64,000 nucleotides of DNA from Magicicada septendecula (lineage: Eukaryota > Arthropoda > Insecta > Hemiptera > Cicadidae). The stretch is from the NCBI GenBank assembly GCA_034769895.1, contig CM068372.1, positions 233,758,843 to 233,822,842 of the forward strand. The letters are read 5' to 3'. Made by a program: the position numbers and the translations under genes. Below are positions 37,201 through 49,200 of this stretch, piece after piece (the first letter of the stretch is position 1; each line of letters opens with the position of its first letter). The notes beneath the pieces were generated by a model. The model saw nothing but the letters and a program-made list of their open reading frames with translations, made no database searches and had not been told where the DNA came from.

Positions 37201-40200
37201 AATAGGGAACATACTCTTAAAAAATAAAGGAATACAGTATTAAAAGTGCTATTTATAATTGGACAAACAGCTGGAATGAGATCAAAATATCTACATTATG
37301 CAATGCATGGAATAAGATTTTGTACGATAAAGAGCCAGAGATCGACCTGCAAGGTTTGGAAGATGAAGATTATTCAGGTGCTTTTGGAGCTACCAACATT
37401 GAAGACATAAGAGAATGGTTGGGTGCTGATGAAGATGACGTAGGCTACCAGAATTTAACAGAGGAAGAGATTGTCTATCAAATGCAAGGTCAGAAAGAAG
37501 AAGTTGGAGATGATAGTGACGATGAAGAGGACGACGATAATGTTCCTAAGCCTACACTTTCCAAGGTGCGGGAAAATCTCGATGCAGTTATTAACTTTAT
37601 TGACACTGACCCAGAATTTCAAAAATACTATTTAATCATCAAAGAAATGCGTCAAGAAATTATTAAAAAACAATACAACAGGGCAAAACAGGGTGACCAC
37701 GAGGAATAGGGCGTTTTTGATTGGGACTGTACTCGACAGTGGTTGGTGGGAGGAAGACTGAGTTGACGGGCTTGAGCTCGCAAAGGTATGCCGTTTCAGT
37801 CACAATGGAGCAGTGGACGTTGCAACACCGCGTATTTGCGTACGATAGTTTTGTGAAAACTGGTGAGTCAGTGACAGCAACCCAACGTCTTTTCCAGCGT
37901 CTTTTCAATATTGAGCGACACGGTGCGGTCCCCAACCGAAAAACGATTTTGAGATGGGTCGACAACTTAAGAAGAACAGGATTGTTGATGAAAATAAAAC
38001 CACCTGGGTCTGCTCGGACAGTAAGGACGCCAGAAAATGTGGAAAGGGTAAGAGTAGCGCTGTTACAGAGTCCACGTTGATCTGTTCGTTGGCACTCTTT
38101 TGCTTTGCGCATGGGACATGAATCGGTCAGGAAAATTTTAAAGTTACAGTTTCACCCATTCAAAATCATGTTCGTGCAGAAATTGAATGAAGCGGACTAC
38201 GAAAAGCGTGAAGATTTCGCTGTACAGATGGTGCAACTGATTGAAGAAAACAACGATGTCATAATTTTCATGTCAGATGAGGCTCACTTTCATTTGAGCG
38301 GGGAAGTTAACAAGCAGAACTGTCAGTACTGGGCAGAGACAAATCCCAGACAGCTCCACGAACGCCCTCTGCACTCACCACGAGTCACAGTGTGGTGTGC
38401 GATATCGCGCCGCTGTGTCATCGGTCCCTATTTTTTCGAGGATGGTGGGCGTACAGTGACAGTAAATTCTGACCGGTATACTGAAATGATCAGAAACTTT
38501 TTCCTAAGAGAGTTGCGTAGGAGGAGGAGGAGACTAAACACAAATGACATTTGGTTCCAACAAGATGTGCAACAGCCCATACTGCAAGAATATCTATGGA
38601 CTTGCTTCGGCGTACCTTCCCCAGTCGTCTCATTTCCTGGTATGGAGATGTGCCTTGGCCTCCGCGTTCTCCAGACCTCAGTATGTGTGATTTCTTCCTC
38701 TGGGGTTACTTAAAATCTCATGTTTATGCGGCCAAACCTCGCACAGTAGAGGAACTTAAAGATGCGATTCGACGTGAGATCCAACTGATTGATCAGCAAA
38801 CATTGGAAAGAGCATGGGAGAACTTCAAAGGCAGAGTGGAAGAGTGCATCGATGAAGAAGGTAAACATCTCTCAGACATTATTTTCCAAACATAACTTCA
38901 ATGGCATACATTGTACTACATTTTTATGTCAATAAATAATTTTTCACTTCAACATTAACCGAGTATAATTTTTTTTAAAAACGCCCTATTCCTCGTGGTC
39001 GACCCTGTACAATTTCAACCTTTTTTAAGCCTGTAGCTTCAGTTCGGGAAGAATCAAAACCGTCAACTTCAGGGACCAGCCATTAATATTACATAACTCT
39101 TTGTGTGCTAAAGTGAAAACACTGTCAGTGAAGTTTTTTTTTGTTGGTATCGTGAAATTATTTATTCTTCTGTTTTGTAAAATACAATAAAATTAAATTT
39201 CCATTAATATTTACGTACATTAATAATTGCAGGTGTGCATTACTTATAAACTTTTTGCGTGCGAACTTAACTTGAAAACATTGATGGTGAAAGATTGTTG
39301 TTTACGTGAATTTAGTTATTTATTTTTACGGCACTTTACCTATACAGTAGTATGAATTTCTATAAAATATTCTATAATTCGGATTTTTCTCTAATTCGGA
39401 CTAGGCTTCGCTCCATATAATCTGAATTAGAGAGGTTTTACTGTATTTCAACTAAAAAATATGTTGGCGGCCCTGAACTTGCTTTGGTGTTGTTAGAAGG
39501 TAAATCAGCGAAGATAGATTGCAAGGTAAGGTTCTGGCAGAGTATTATTTTTATTTTAAATTTAGAAATTTGGGTGTAACTTCACAAATGACGACTACTG
39601 CCAGGATCCTGGTATAACTTTATACGAGGTAGACCTGTTTTAAGCACAGAAAATAGGAATTGGTAATGGCGTATTTGTAAGACTTAGCGTATATATTTAC
39701 GTATGTGACTAGGTTATGTTTGGGTAGTGTAACGTATGTGATTATTATGGTTACGTCTATATGTTGATAAGGAATGTAATTACAGTATTGTGTATTAAAA
39801 GGGTGGTAGTTCATTAAGGGTAATAATCTAAATAATTTTGTTTAACATGGATAAGGCATAAGCAAACGAAATAGATTTCGTGTGGGAAGAATGGGAAGGC
39901 GAATTCAGAGGGATTGTGGATAAAATGACAGAAGATGAGTGGTGTAAACTGGATAGTAATTTGAGACGAATTGAAGAACAAGAAGAGGAAATATTCGCCG
40001 AAATTAAAAAGCATAGTGAAAGTAATATTGGTAGTGAGATGACAAATAATAAAGGTAAAATAGTTGAAATGATAGTGGTAGAGAACAAAGGCAGTCGCCT
40101 AATAACTTCGGAACCGCGCAGAGGTGTGGGTGCGCGTTCCGCCTAAAATCTACTTTTAAAATGTAGACCGACCGGCAGAAAATGTGTACATAGACAGTAG

Positions 40201-43200
40201 AAAACATCAGTCGGGGAAACTCAGCCGGTTCAATGTACAGGCTCGTGAGCTGAAAATTTATTAAAAGTATCAAAATGTGAGTTAAACTAGAAATTTAAAG
40301 TGGTCTAAAACTGTGGGACATCTATTAATCTTCAGTGGTATCAAAATTAAACCGGGAGAACGCAATTTGGACAAACAAGTGACTAAAAATATACTGAGTG
40401 CAACACGTGGTCGGCAGGAACAACGTCAGTTAAGTAACAGTGTAATTCAAAATTAGTTATGAAAATTTAAAAAACAAAAAAGCGCTTTAAACATAAAAGG
40501 TATGAAAGTGTGCCTGTAAGCAATTACTGGGTTGCCTTTATTTAATTTAAGTAATCATTCACTTTAATTATAAGGGGTAAGAAATGTGAAAATTTTGTGT
40601 GTCTTGTTGAATGGGGTCTATGCCTCAATGTTCAAATCTATCGGATTGAATTCTGAATATAATATAAAACAGAAGTTGCATTATTGTTTTATGCACTAAA
40701 GAGAATAAAAACAAGAATGTTCAATAAAAGTTGAGTTATGTAACAGTGAAAATGAGAGTCGAGTTTCTTAATAACATATAACCCTAAATCACTTGTAGGT
40801 CACGAGTTTACTTGAAGACCTTGGGACCCAATGAAGGTAAAAAGTATGTAAAAGTGTGTAATTGTATTAAGTATTATTTGGTAGATTGTTTGTACTATCA
40901 CAAGAATGAATTCATTGATTGGTGAATGAACATATATATATATATTATAACAATATAAACTGTGTTCGTGTTTTTGCAATGTAATGTTTTCTGAGTTTAA
41001 TGAGCACCTACCTGCTGTCCGTTCTTGCGGATTCTTCCGACTATGGGCGTGTGGATTTTGGATTTGAATTCGCAAGTAGGTTAACTCAAGTGTACAACAA
41101 CAGAACACTAATCTTGTTATAATTATAGTGAAGAGTTTTGTGAGGTTGGTAGGCTCCGTAGTACAGCAATAAAAATACAGTGTGGGGTAATAAAAATCGG
41201 GGTTTATTATACTAAACACACATAAGAATGAAGAAAACTTACAGTTACAATAATTCTTAGTAACTAAAACAGTAAATAAAATTTAGTATGATATTTTCTG
41301 AATGGTTAGTATTCTTCAGCAAAAGAGCTTGTTATTTCAAATTATATTACTTGTATTTTACTTGATTTCAAAGAAGTTAATTTTAAATAATTTAATTAAT
41401 GAATTTAATTTAATTAGCAATGACTTTAAAATGATTTTAAATTACTCTAAAATTCTTGTAAATATTCTGAAATAAACTAGCAGTGAATCTAGTTCAACTT
41501 GGCTTTATTTCAAGTGATTTGACTCTGGTATACTGCAGTATAAGCAATCATTTAATTCTCTAATAAGATTTGTATAGCGCTTTTCTTTTTATCTAATATC
41601 TAATGCTTATCTAGGGCTTATTAGTTACTCATACATGCTATACAGATTATCACAATTGAATATTACTTATTAATTTAGAGTCTTTGATTTAATGGCAACT
41701 GAATTATTTGTTTTACAATGATTTTAAAAAAGGAAAAATTGTTCTTTTGAGAAGTGAATAATTTGATTTTGACTTCCCTGGTTCTGAAGAGGATGTAGAG
41801 ATGCTCCGGGAATCCCTCGCTGTCCTGGTCCAATCTGCTAGAGACGACGATCTACTGAGCGTCCTGGATTTTGGTGATGAGTTCGGGAATCAGCAACACT
41901 CTGCTCCTTCTGCAACTGGTGATGGTTTTACGTCTGTAGTTTTGGCTGCTACAACTGCGTCAGGCTCCTCGTTCGATTCACGTTCCACTTCGGCGTGTGT
42001 GTCTCGTCACGGGTTGTCGCTCTGCTCTCTGTTGTTCTGCTCGTACCACTGGATATAGACGGCCTCTTCTGTCATACTCTTGAAGTAGTTTCTTGTAGCG
42101 TAGTTGATCTCTTGCATGCGTACACCAACAGTTAATGTAATGCGCGATACGCTTATTTGATGATAAGTAAGAGTATCTTAAATAGTCGCTATTATTACGA
42201 GTCGTTACAGTTGATCTGTTTGAATAAGATGATCGTAATAATGCGTGTTGACACTTCGAGTCTTCACAGATGTATCTTCACAAAATGTGTGTTACTGAGA
42301 CGATTGAAGATGTAGGTGTGTTCCTCTTGAGTACTGGCAGTGGAGTGTTTTGTCAGCCGAAAACTCCGCGATAGCTCCAATTTCTGTGAATGATTTGATT
42401 GGCTGACCCACTCTCCCTTCTACTCGAATTTTGTGGTCACCTCATTCCGTGAGAACAAAACTGATTCCCACAGTCTGAGAATTTATATTATTTTTAATAT
42501 TCTTAACACACCGGATTTTGAATGTCGGTGCGGACGTCCGGTCGCAATTTATATTGCGATTATCTTGGCTGCAAGCCAAGTTATGCTAATTCTAAAATAT
42601 ACAATTTGTTGTTAATTGTTATGACTATTACATATTAAAAGCTCTTCTATGTAGCTCAATTACTAAGGAAGTTATTAACATAAAATCAATTATCTCCCTT
42701 AATGTTTAATTATATTAAATAAAATTCGCACACCCTATTATTAATATTTCGGCAAACATTTTGGCTATTTTAGATTTTTCCTAAATTTACTGGTTTCCGA
42801 AATATTAATAATTGAAAGTTTGGGCGTAGCCCTATTGGTTTATAGTGTGTGTGTGTTACGTAACGGCAGCTGGCATTGCCGTGTGGCTGTGTAAAATGCG
42901 TTAAGATGCACGCTACATTATAAGAGTTGAGTTTCAACGTTTTAAATTTGTTTAAACATTAGTATAGTAAAGCTTTAACATATAACTCCAAATCAGTGAG
43001 ATTTGGTGACGTTATAATATATATATTTTAGATTTATTGAAGCATTTTAATGACCTTCTCTGTGCATTGTATTTGTGCAATGACTGTAAATTTGTTTGGC
43101 TTAATTGTGGCCCCCTGTGCTGGATTTTTTGTTTCTTTTAACTTTTTGTATATAGCTTATGATACAAATAAGTTGCTTATAATAACTAGGATTACTGTTT

Positions 43201-46200
43201 TATAAAAAAGTATAGCTAATTATGTTTTTATTTTATGAAGTTTTGGGATTTAAGTGACATCCCTGACATAAAAAATACAAATTTGAGTTATTATTGTCAC
43301 TTTAAATTTACTTATCACATAGATTAAAAGAAAAGTATGTTTATATTAAAAAGTTAAAAATAAAATATTCTTCGTATTGTTTAAATTAACAGCCATCCTT
43401 ACTATTTCTTTTATGAATTTGCTAACTGCTATAATTTTTATTGTTCGACTAAGCTTTTCGTCATCACTGACATCATCAGGTCTTCAACAACGTCTATCTA
43501 CTGTACGTTGTAGGCTTTTATACTTTAGGCCCCTCCCCTTATGTCATCGCCTCTCCTATTGGTTCTAGCTGCTGCCGCTCTTCACGGGAACTTTGTCTAC
43601 ATTTTTCGGTTAGGCATTTTTCTAACGTCCGTCAAATTGTTTTAAGAATCTCCCGTTAATTTCTTCATTCTTGACTTATAATTTTTTTGTAACCTTTTAC
43701 ATTTCGTCATTTTTAGTGTGTTATTCTTATTATTTTAATTTATTGTTTAATATATAATAAAATATTTCTTCATTTGTAAAATCCACTTTTATATTCATTA
43801 ATTTATTTTTATCTTCTTTTTTAACTTTAAGTATTTCTAGTTCTTCTATTAGTTTTCTTTTTTGCGGATTGTTTTCTATTTTGATTATTTCCATATTTTC
43901 ATTTGGATTTATGAATTTATGGCCTGATTCATTGAAATGTCTTGCATATAGTGAGTTCGTTACTCACTTACAAGCTTACAACAGCCATTCTCAACCTGGT
44001 GCTTGTAACTAAAAATGGTGCTCATCATGGATGTATAAAAATGTGCTCGCGATCAACAGTGACCCCTAATTTTCAATTAGGAACTATATAGCACGGCCGT
44101 ACAGCTGTTGTCCACCAACAACTGAGTATAGCAGAATACTGTTTGGAAACCTTTGTTACTTCTAAGAGCACTACTTGCAATGGTTTCCGGAATAGTCCGT
44201 AGTTTACAAGCCGATACCGACTCTATTGTTTGCAGCTTTAAAAGGCAGAGACAGCCTATGAGGGGTTTATTACCGTAGGTGCCAGGTTGTCTCATCTTGT
44301 AAATGGGCTGTTAAACACGTACTAATACCCTCAAAAGAAGCAGTTATTCAAAATATTTTAATTTTATTGCCTCTGAAATCCCTAAACTTGGCAGCTTTAA
44401 GTATGTTCTTACAGAAATAGTCACCTAGCATTTTACACTTAGCTCAACCAATCAATTTTCAGATTTTAAATAGAAATTTTGAAATTTGCCAATGAGACTT
44501 TAAGAGCAGCCACTACCATAGAGGTATATAGATAGAGGTGGTGAACTGGCTGAGAAACCGTCCGGCTGGAAAAGAGAGATGGAATCACGTAGGGGTCATT
44601 TCTGTCCTTGTCTGCCTCTAACACTGAACTGACGCTGAATCAGCTGATCCGCGCAAGTTCCACTCTCGTGCATGCGTCAGTAGACAAGGATAGAAATGAC
44701 CTCTATGAATATTTCTGCATGGACATTTCCACTTACACGAGCGCCTATACTTTGCCCCTCTATCTATATACCTCTATGGCCACTACTCTCCTCCCATCCC
44801 GTTTGAGGGCACGGAAAGCAGAAATTAGATGTGTTGTTGATTTATCAGTTTTATTTAGATTGTGACTGGAGTGACATAGTGTAGCGGTGTACACCAGTTT
44901 TGTGACGTATTTTGGTTGTAGTATTGCTGTTCTGTTATTTGTGAAATACGTGTAATTATTGTCAGTTTGCAATTTTCCTTTCGCCTCGAAGTGTGTTGTG
45001 AACGTTCTTAAAAAAAGAGACATGGATAAATTTGTAATACGAAAACGTAGTGAAGAATCGATACCTAAGTTACCTTCTTCATCAACACAAGATTCCAACA
45101 AAAGTAACGAAGCAAAAAGAAAGAAACTGTATTCTTTTCAAGGTAACTGGGAGACAGATTTTTTGGTGGTCACTAATGACGAGAATACCGGAGTTATTTG
45201 CGTTTTGTGTAATGCACCTTTATCGGGTTTCAGAAAAGCAAATTGTCAAAGACATTATGAAACTCATCATAGTGTGTTTTCTGATCAGTATCTCACGTGA
45301 TCAGATGCAAGGATACATAAAATCAAAGAGTTAAAATCAAACTCCAACGTCAACAGAAGTCTTTTTCATTTAATGTTAATAGTTCTGTCAACAAACTTTC
45401 AACCGAAGTGTCTGTATCTGTGTCTCATAAACTTGTTCAGCATGGGATGCCATTTACAAGTGGAGAAATTGTGAAGGAGTGCATAGTTTCCGCAGTGACT
45501 ACTCTCGCTGAAAGTATACCTGAGAAATACAGAAGTGTTTTGATTAATGCAGCAAAAAATGTGCCACTTAGTAATGACACTGTTGCCAGGCGCGTTGACC
45601 TCATCGCGGCTCAAATTAAACAAAAAGCACTCCAGAAACTTTCTGAATGTAGTTATTTTTCTCTTGCTGTTGACGAATCAACAGACATTGCTTCTGTAGC
45701 ACAATTGGCGTGCTTTATACGTTGCATAGATAATGTGGGAATTGTAGAAGATTTCTTTTTAACAATTTTACCACTCCCGGGTACAACTACGGGGCAAGAC
45801 ATTTACAACGCTGTCGCGAATTTCCTGAAACCTAATGGCATTGATTTATCAAAGCTCGTGTGTGTGGTTACTGATGGCGCACCTTCCATGGTAGGTAAAA
45901 ATAAAGGATTTGTCGCTCTTCTGAAAAATGATGAACATTTTCCTCCCTTTGTTCACTATCATTGTTTAATTCACGTTGAAAACTTAGCCAGTCATCTTAT
46001 ATCTGTTCCTGAAATTTCAGAACAGTTAAAACTGATAGTTAAGTTGATCAACTTTTTGGTTTCTAAACCCCTGAATAAACGCTTACTAAAAGTCTTCTTG
46101 CATGATTTATCAGCGCCACATTCAGAACTAATCCTACATGCGGATGTTCATTGGCTAAGTCGCGGGGAAGCAATTACAAGGGTCTGGAAAGTTTTCGAAG

Positions 46201-49200
46201 AAATCAAAGCATTTATTTCTGCCAACGATTATGTCACTAACTTTCCAGAAATATTCGGGGATGATTTCAAGATCAATCTTGTGTTCATGGTAGACCTATT
46301 TCAATATCTCACCGAGCTGAACAAACGTCTTCAGGGTCAGAAAAACACAATTTGTGAACTGAAAGAAATTATATTTTCCTTTCGATCAAAGTTACAAAGA
46401 TTCCTCGGGACGGCAAGTAAAAATGACTTGGTTGATTTTCCTGAACTGGCACATACACTCTCGAGTCTTGGTCGTCCCCACTCGGAGTGTCCTAAAATTG
46501 TCGTTCTGGCAATTCAAGATCTGTTGAAAGAGTTTGCTACACGTTTTCATGTACTCGAAGAAAGTGAGCCGTTGTTTAATATGGCGTTCAATCCATTTCA
46601 ATTCAATGTGGACTCTTTCAGAAAAATTCAGATTATTCAACAGCACAATCTTGCTCGCGCGGAACTTGAATTATTAGAGCTCCAGTCCTCTCAAGCCTTA
46701 AAACATCTTTTCGAAAAGGAAAGGATCACAGATTTCTGGGGTGCAAAAGATACAATGAAATTTCCGACATTGCGAAATGCTTCTCTCAAATGCTTGGCGA
46801 TGTTTGGGACAACCTACCTGTGTGAAAAATGTTTTTCATTAATGAAATACATCAAGAACAAAGCACGATCAAGATTAAATGACTCACATTTGGAGGACTG
46901 TTTACGTGTGGCTGCAAGCGACTTCTCCTTAGATATTAGTGAAATTCTGAGTAACATTCAGGCCCAAGGATCTCATTAGCCTGGTGAGTGTATTTATAAT
47001 TATTATTATTAAATTTTCATGGTGCTCTCCCACTTGCCCCGGATTATGAAAGGTGCTCTCAATCACAAAAAGGTTGAGAATCCCTGCTCTAACCCCTTCT
47101 CCTTTTGAGTGTTCATTCATTCGAATTTTAAATTTTCTTCCAGTTTCGCCCAGATATATCGTATTACATTCCCCACATTTTAATTTGTATACGCCGCTTT
47201 TTTCTGTTAATGGAATTTCTTCTGTTTTAGCATTTTTTATATATTCGAATACATTTTTCGTTTTCTTTATTCCTATCTGTATTTCATATTTTTCGAAGCA
47301 TTTTTGTAACATTTTTGTTTGATATCCTATGTATGTTATTGCTCCTTTATATTTCTTTTCTTCATTTGTTTTTTCTTTTTTGTTCTTTTCTATTTCTTTA
47401 TTTTCCTCTATTTTCTTAACTATTCTATTAATTATTTTAGGGTTGTAATTATTATTTTTTGCTATTTGTTGTATTTTCTTTAATTCTTTTTGTTTGAGTT
47501 CTTCATTTTCTAGATAATTTATAGCTCTATAGCAAAAGGAATTTAATGCTGCCATTTTATAATTGACTGGATGATATGATTCTTGTGGAATTATTAAATC
47601 TGAGTATGTTTCTTTCCTATATTATCGAATTTGAGTTTATCTTCAATTTTTATATTGATATCCAAGAAATTAATTTCTAATCCTCCAATTTCTTCTTGAA
47701 ATTTTATTGTTTTTTCTATGTTATTTAGTTCTTCCGTAAATTTTTTAAATTCATTTACTTCGCCTTCCCAAACTATTAGTATGTCATCTACATACCTGAT
47801 CCATTTTTTAATTCTTCTTTCTTTATCTATATCTTTTAAAATTTTGATTTCAAAGCTATTCATGAATATCTCTGCCATTAATGGTGAAAGCGGTGATCCC
47901 ATTGGTAATCCATTTTCTTGTATGTAAAATTTGTTATTAAATCTGAAGTAGTTCTGGCTTAGGCATAATTCTAATCCTTTTATTATTTCGTTTTTCCATT
48001 CTACATTACTTAATTTGTTTTTCTCTTTATTATTTCTACTGTTTTTGCTATTGGTATGTTAGTGTACATATCTTTTATATCTAATGACATTAATTTTGTC
48101 TTATTTGTTACGGTTATTTCTTTTAATCTTTCTATTACCTTTTTGCTATTTTCTATACTGTGGATTTCATCTTTTTCATATGCCATTTTGATTCTTTTAC
48201 TTATTTCTTTTGATATTTTGTATGTTGGCGAATTTATAAATGATACTATAGGTCTTAATGGCATTTCTTTTTTATGTAACTTAATTTGACATCTAAATTT
48301 TGGAGCTTCAGGATTATGTTCTATTTTTTGTTTCTTTTGCCATTCTGTTAAATATGTTGTCTTTTTTATCAATTTCTTTGTTTGTGCTTGAAATTTACTT
48401 GTGTAATCATATTTTATTTCTTTATATGGTCTTTTTTGTATAAATTGTTCTGTTTTTCGATATAATCTCTTTTGTTCATTACCACTGCTGTGTTACCTTT
48501 ATCGGCTTTTATAACTATCAAATTGTTCTCCGTGATTTTCTTTTTTAATTCTCTTATATTTCTTTTTATTTGTGTTTCGTTTTTATTTCTTACATTTTTG
48601 TTTTTCTTACATATTTTTTCTACTATTTCTTTTACTTCACTTCTTAATTGTTTTTTAGTTTCTTCATTTTTTATTTTATCGATTATTTCTTCACATTCTA
48701 TTATTGTATTTTCTTTATCTATGTTTGATTTTGTTGCATATTTTAAACTTTTCCCTAATAATGTATGTTCATTTTCTGTAAAATTTGTTTCTGTTAAATT
48801 TAATACTTTTTCAGCAAATTTTATTTCTTTATCTTTTTCTTTATTTGTATTTCTTGTTCCTTCTATTAATTCTTTGAGTTTCTTATTTATGGATAAAACT
48901 TGAAATAATATATGGATAAAATAACTTGAGGAAAAAATATGGATAAAACTTGAAATAAAGAACTTGTACAGTCAAATAAATAAATATAACAAAGAAATGT
49001 ATCAATTACATCAAAAATTATATACAAGTTACAATTATATAGAAATAGAAGAAATGAGAAAAGAGTTTGGTGAAAAATATATAGAAAAGAAAATATGAAA
49101 AATGGAAGAGAGATTAAATAAGAAACTCAAAGAATTAATAGAAGGAACAAGAAATAAAAATAAAGAAAAAGATAAAGAAATAAAATTTGCTGAAAAAGTA

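Larger units (their letters stand above)
36116..39086 (+). pseudogene. Tigger-like transposase, several breaks plus mariner insertion
   Basis: [38 protein letters not shown], then a frameshift near 36280. CENP-B-type domain: [19 protein letters not shown], then a stop at 36483 where Trp is expected, followed by [14 protein letters not shown]. Catalytic domain: [15 protein letters not shown] (Gly replaces the usual Ala), [41 protein letters not shown]. Acidic tail: [16 protein letters not shown], then [33 protein letters not shown]. The mariner cuts the last part at 37689; after it [20 protein letters not shown] finishes at TAA 39086. At least four lesions besides the insertion. Confidence 0.88.
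35767..39443 (+). mobile_element. Second pogo/Tigger transposon, split by a DD41D mariner
   Basis: Ends are cagtgaaacctctctaattcgg (35767) and its near complement ending ...ttttactg (39443), flanked by TA (35765-35766 and 39444-39445). The internal ctctaattcgg motif is repeated near both ends, as in the pogo at 21377. The two pogos are related but clearly different in protein sequence. Confidence 0.93.
43982..47086 (+). mobile_element. hAT transposon with GTF2IRD2-like transposase
   Basis: Ends CAGCCATTCTCAACCTGGTG (43982) and the complement of CAGGGATTCTCAACC (47086), the form of Charlie-type hATs. It interrupts Penelope copy A; the intact site is seen in copy B near 50905 (gttagagtaac). 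The right flank ctctaacc continues the Penelope text, but on the left about 16 unexplained bases precede the end, so the 8-bp duplication is not clean. Confidence 0.85.
43392..48888 (-). mobile_element. Penelope-like element, copy A (split by hAT)
   Basis: Minus-strand Penelope copy; its 5' end faces the partner copy B at 48889. It is the reverse complement of 48950-51480 apart from scattered differences. The 3' end near 43392 has the hammerhead-like core at 43456-43479. A hAT (43982-47086) interrupts it within the endonuclease region. RT and endonuclease text includes [43 protein letters not shown] and [18 protein letters not shown]. Confidence 0.92.

Noticed and set aside
42737-42812. 16-bp inverted pair attattaatatttcgg / ccgaaatattaataat as a transposon
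   Set aside because: Only 76 bases in all, AT-rich, with no flanking duplication seen. A simple hairpin is the most that can be said.
44608-44865. 85-residue ORF within the MITE region
   Set aside because: It runs through the fold-back MITE and across its edge, has no family signal, and is explained by the inverted repeat.
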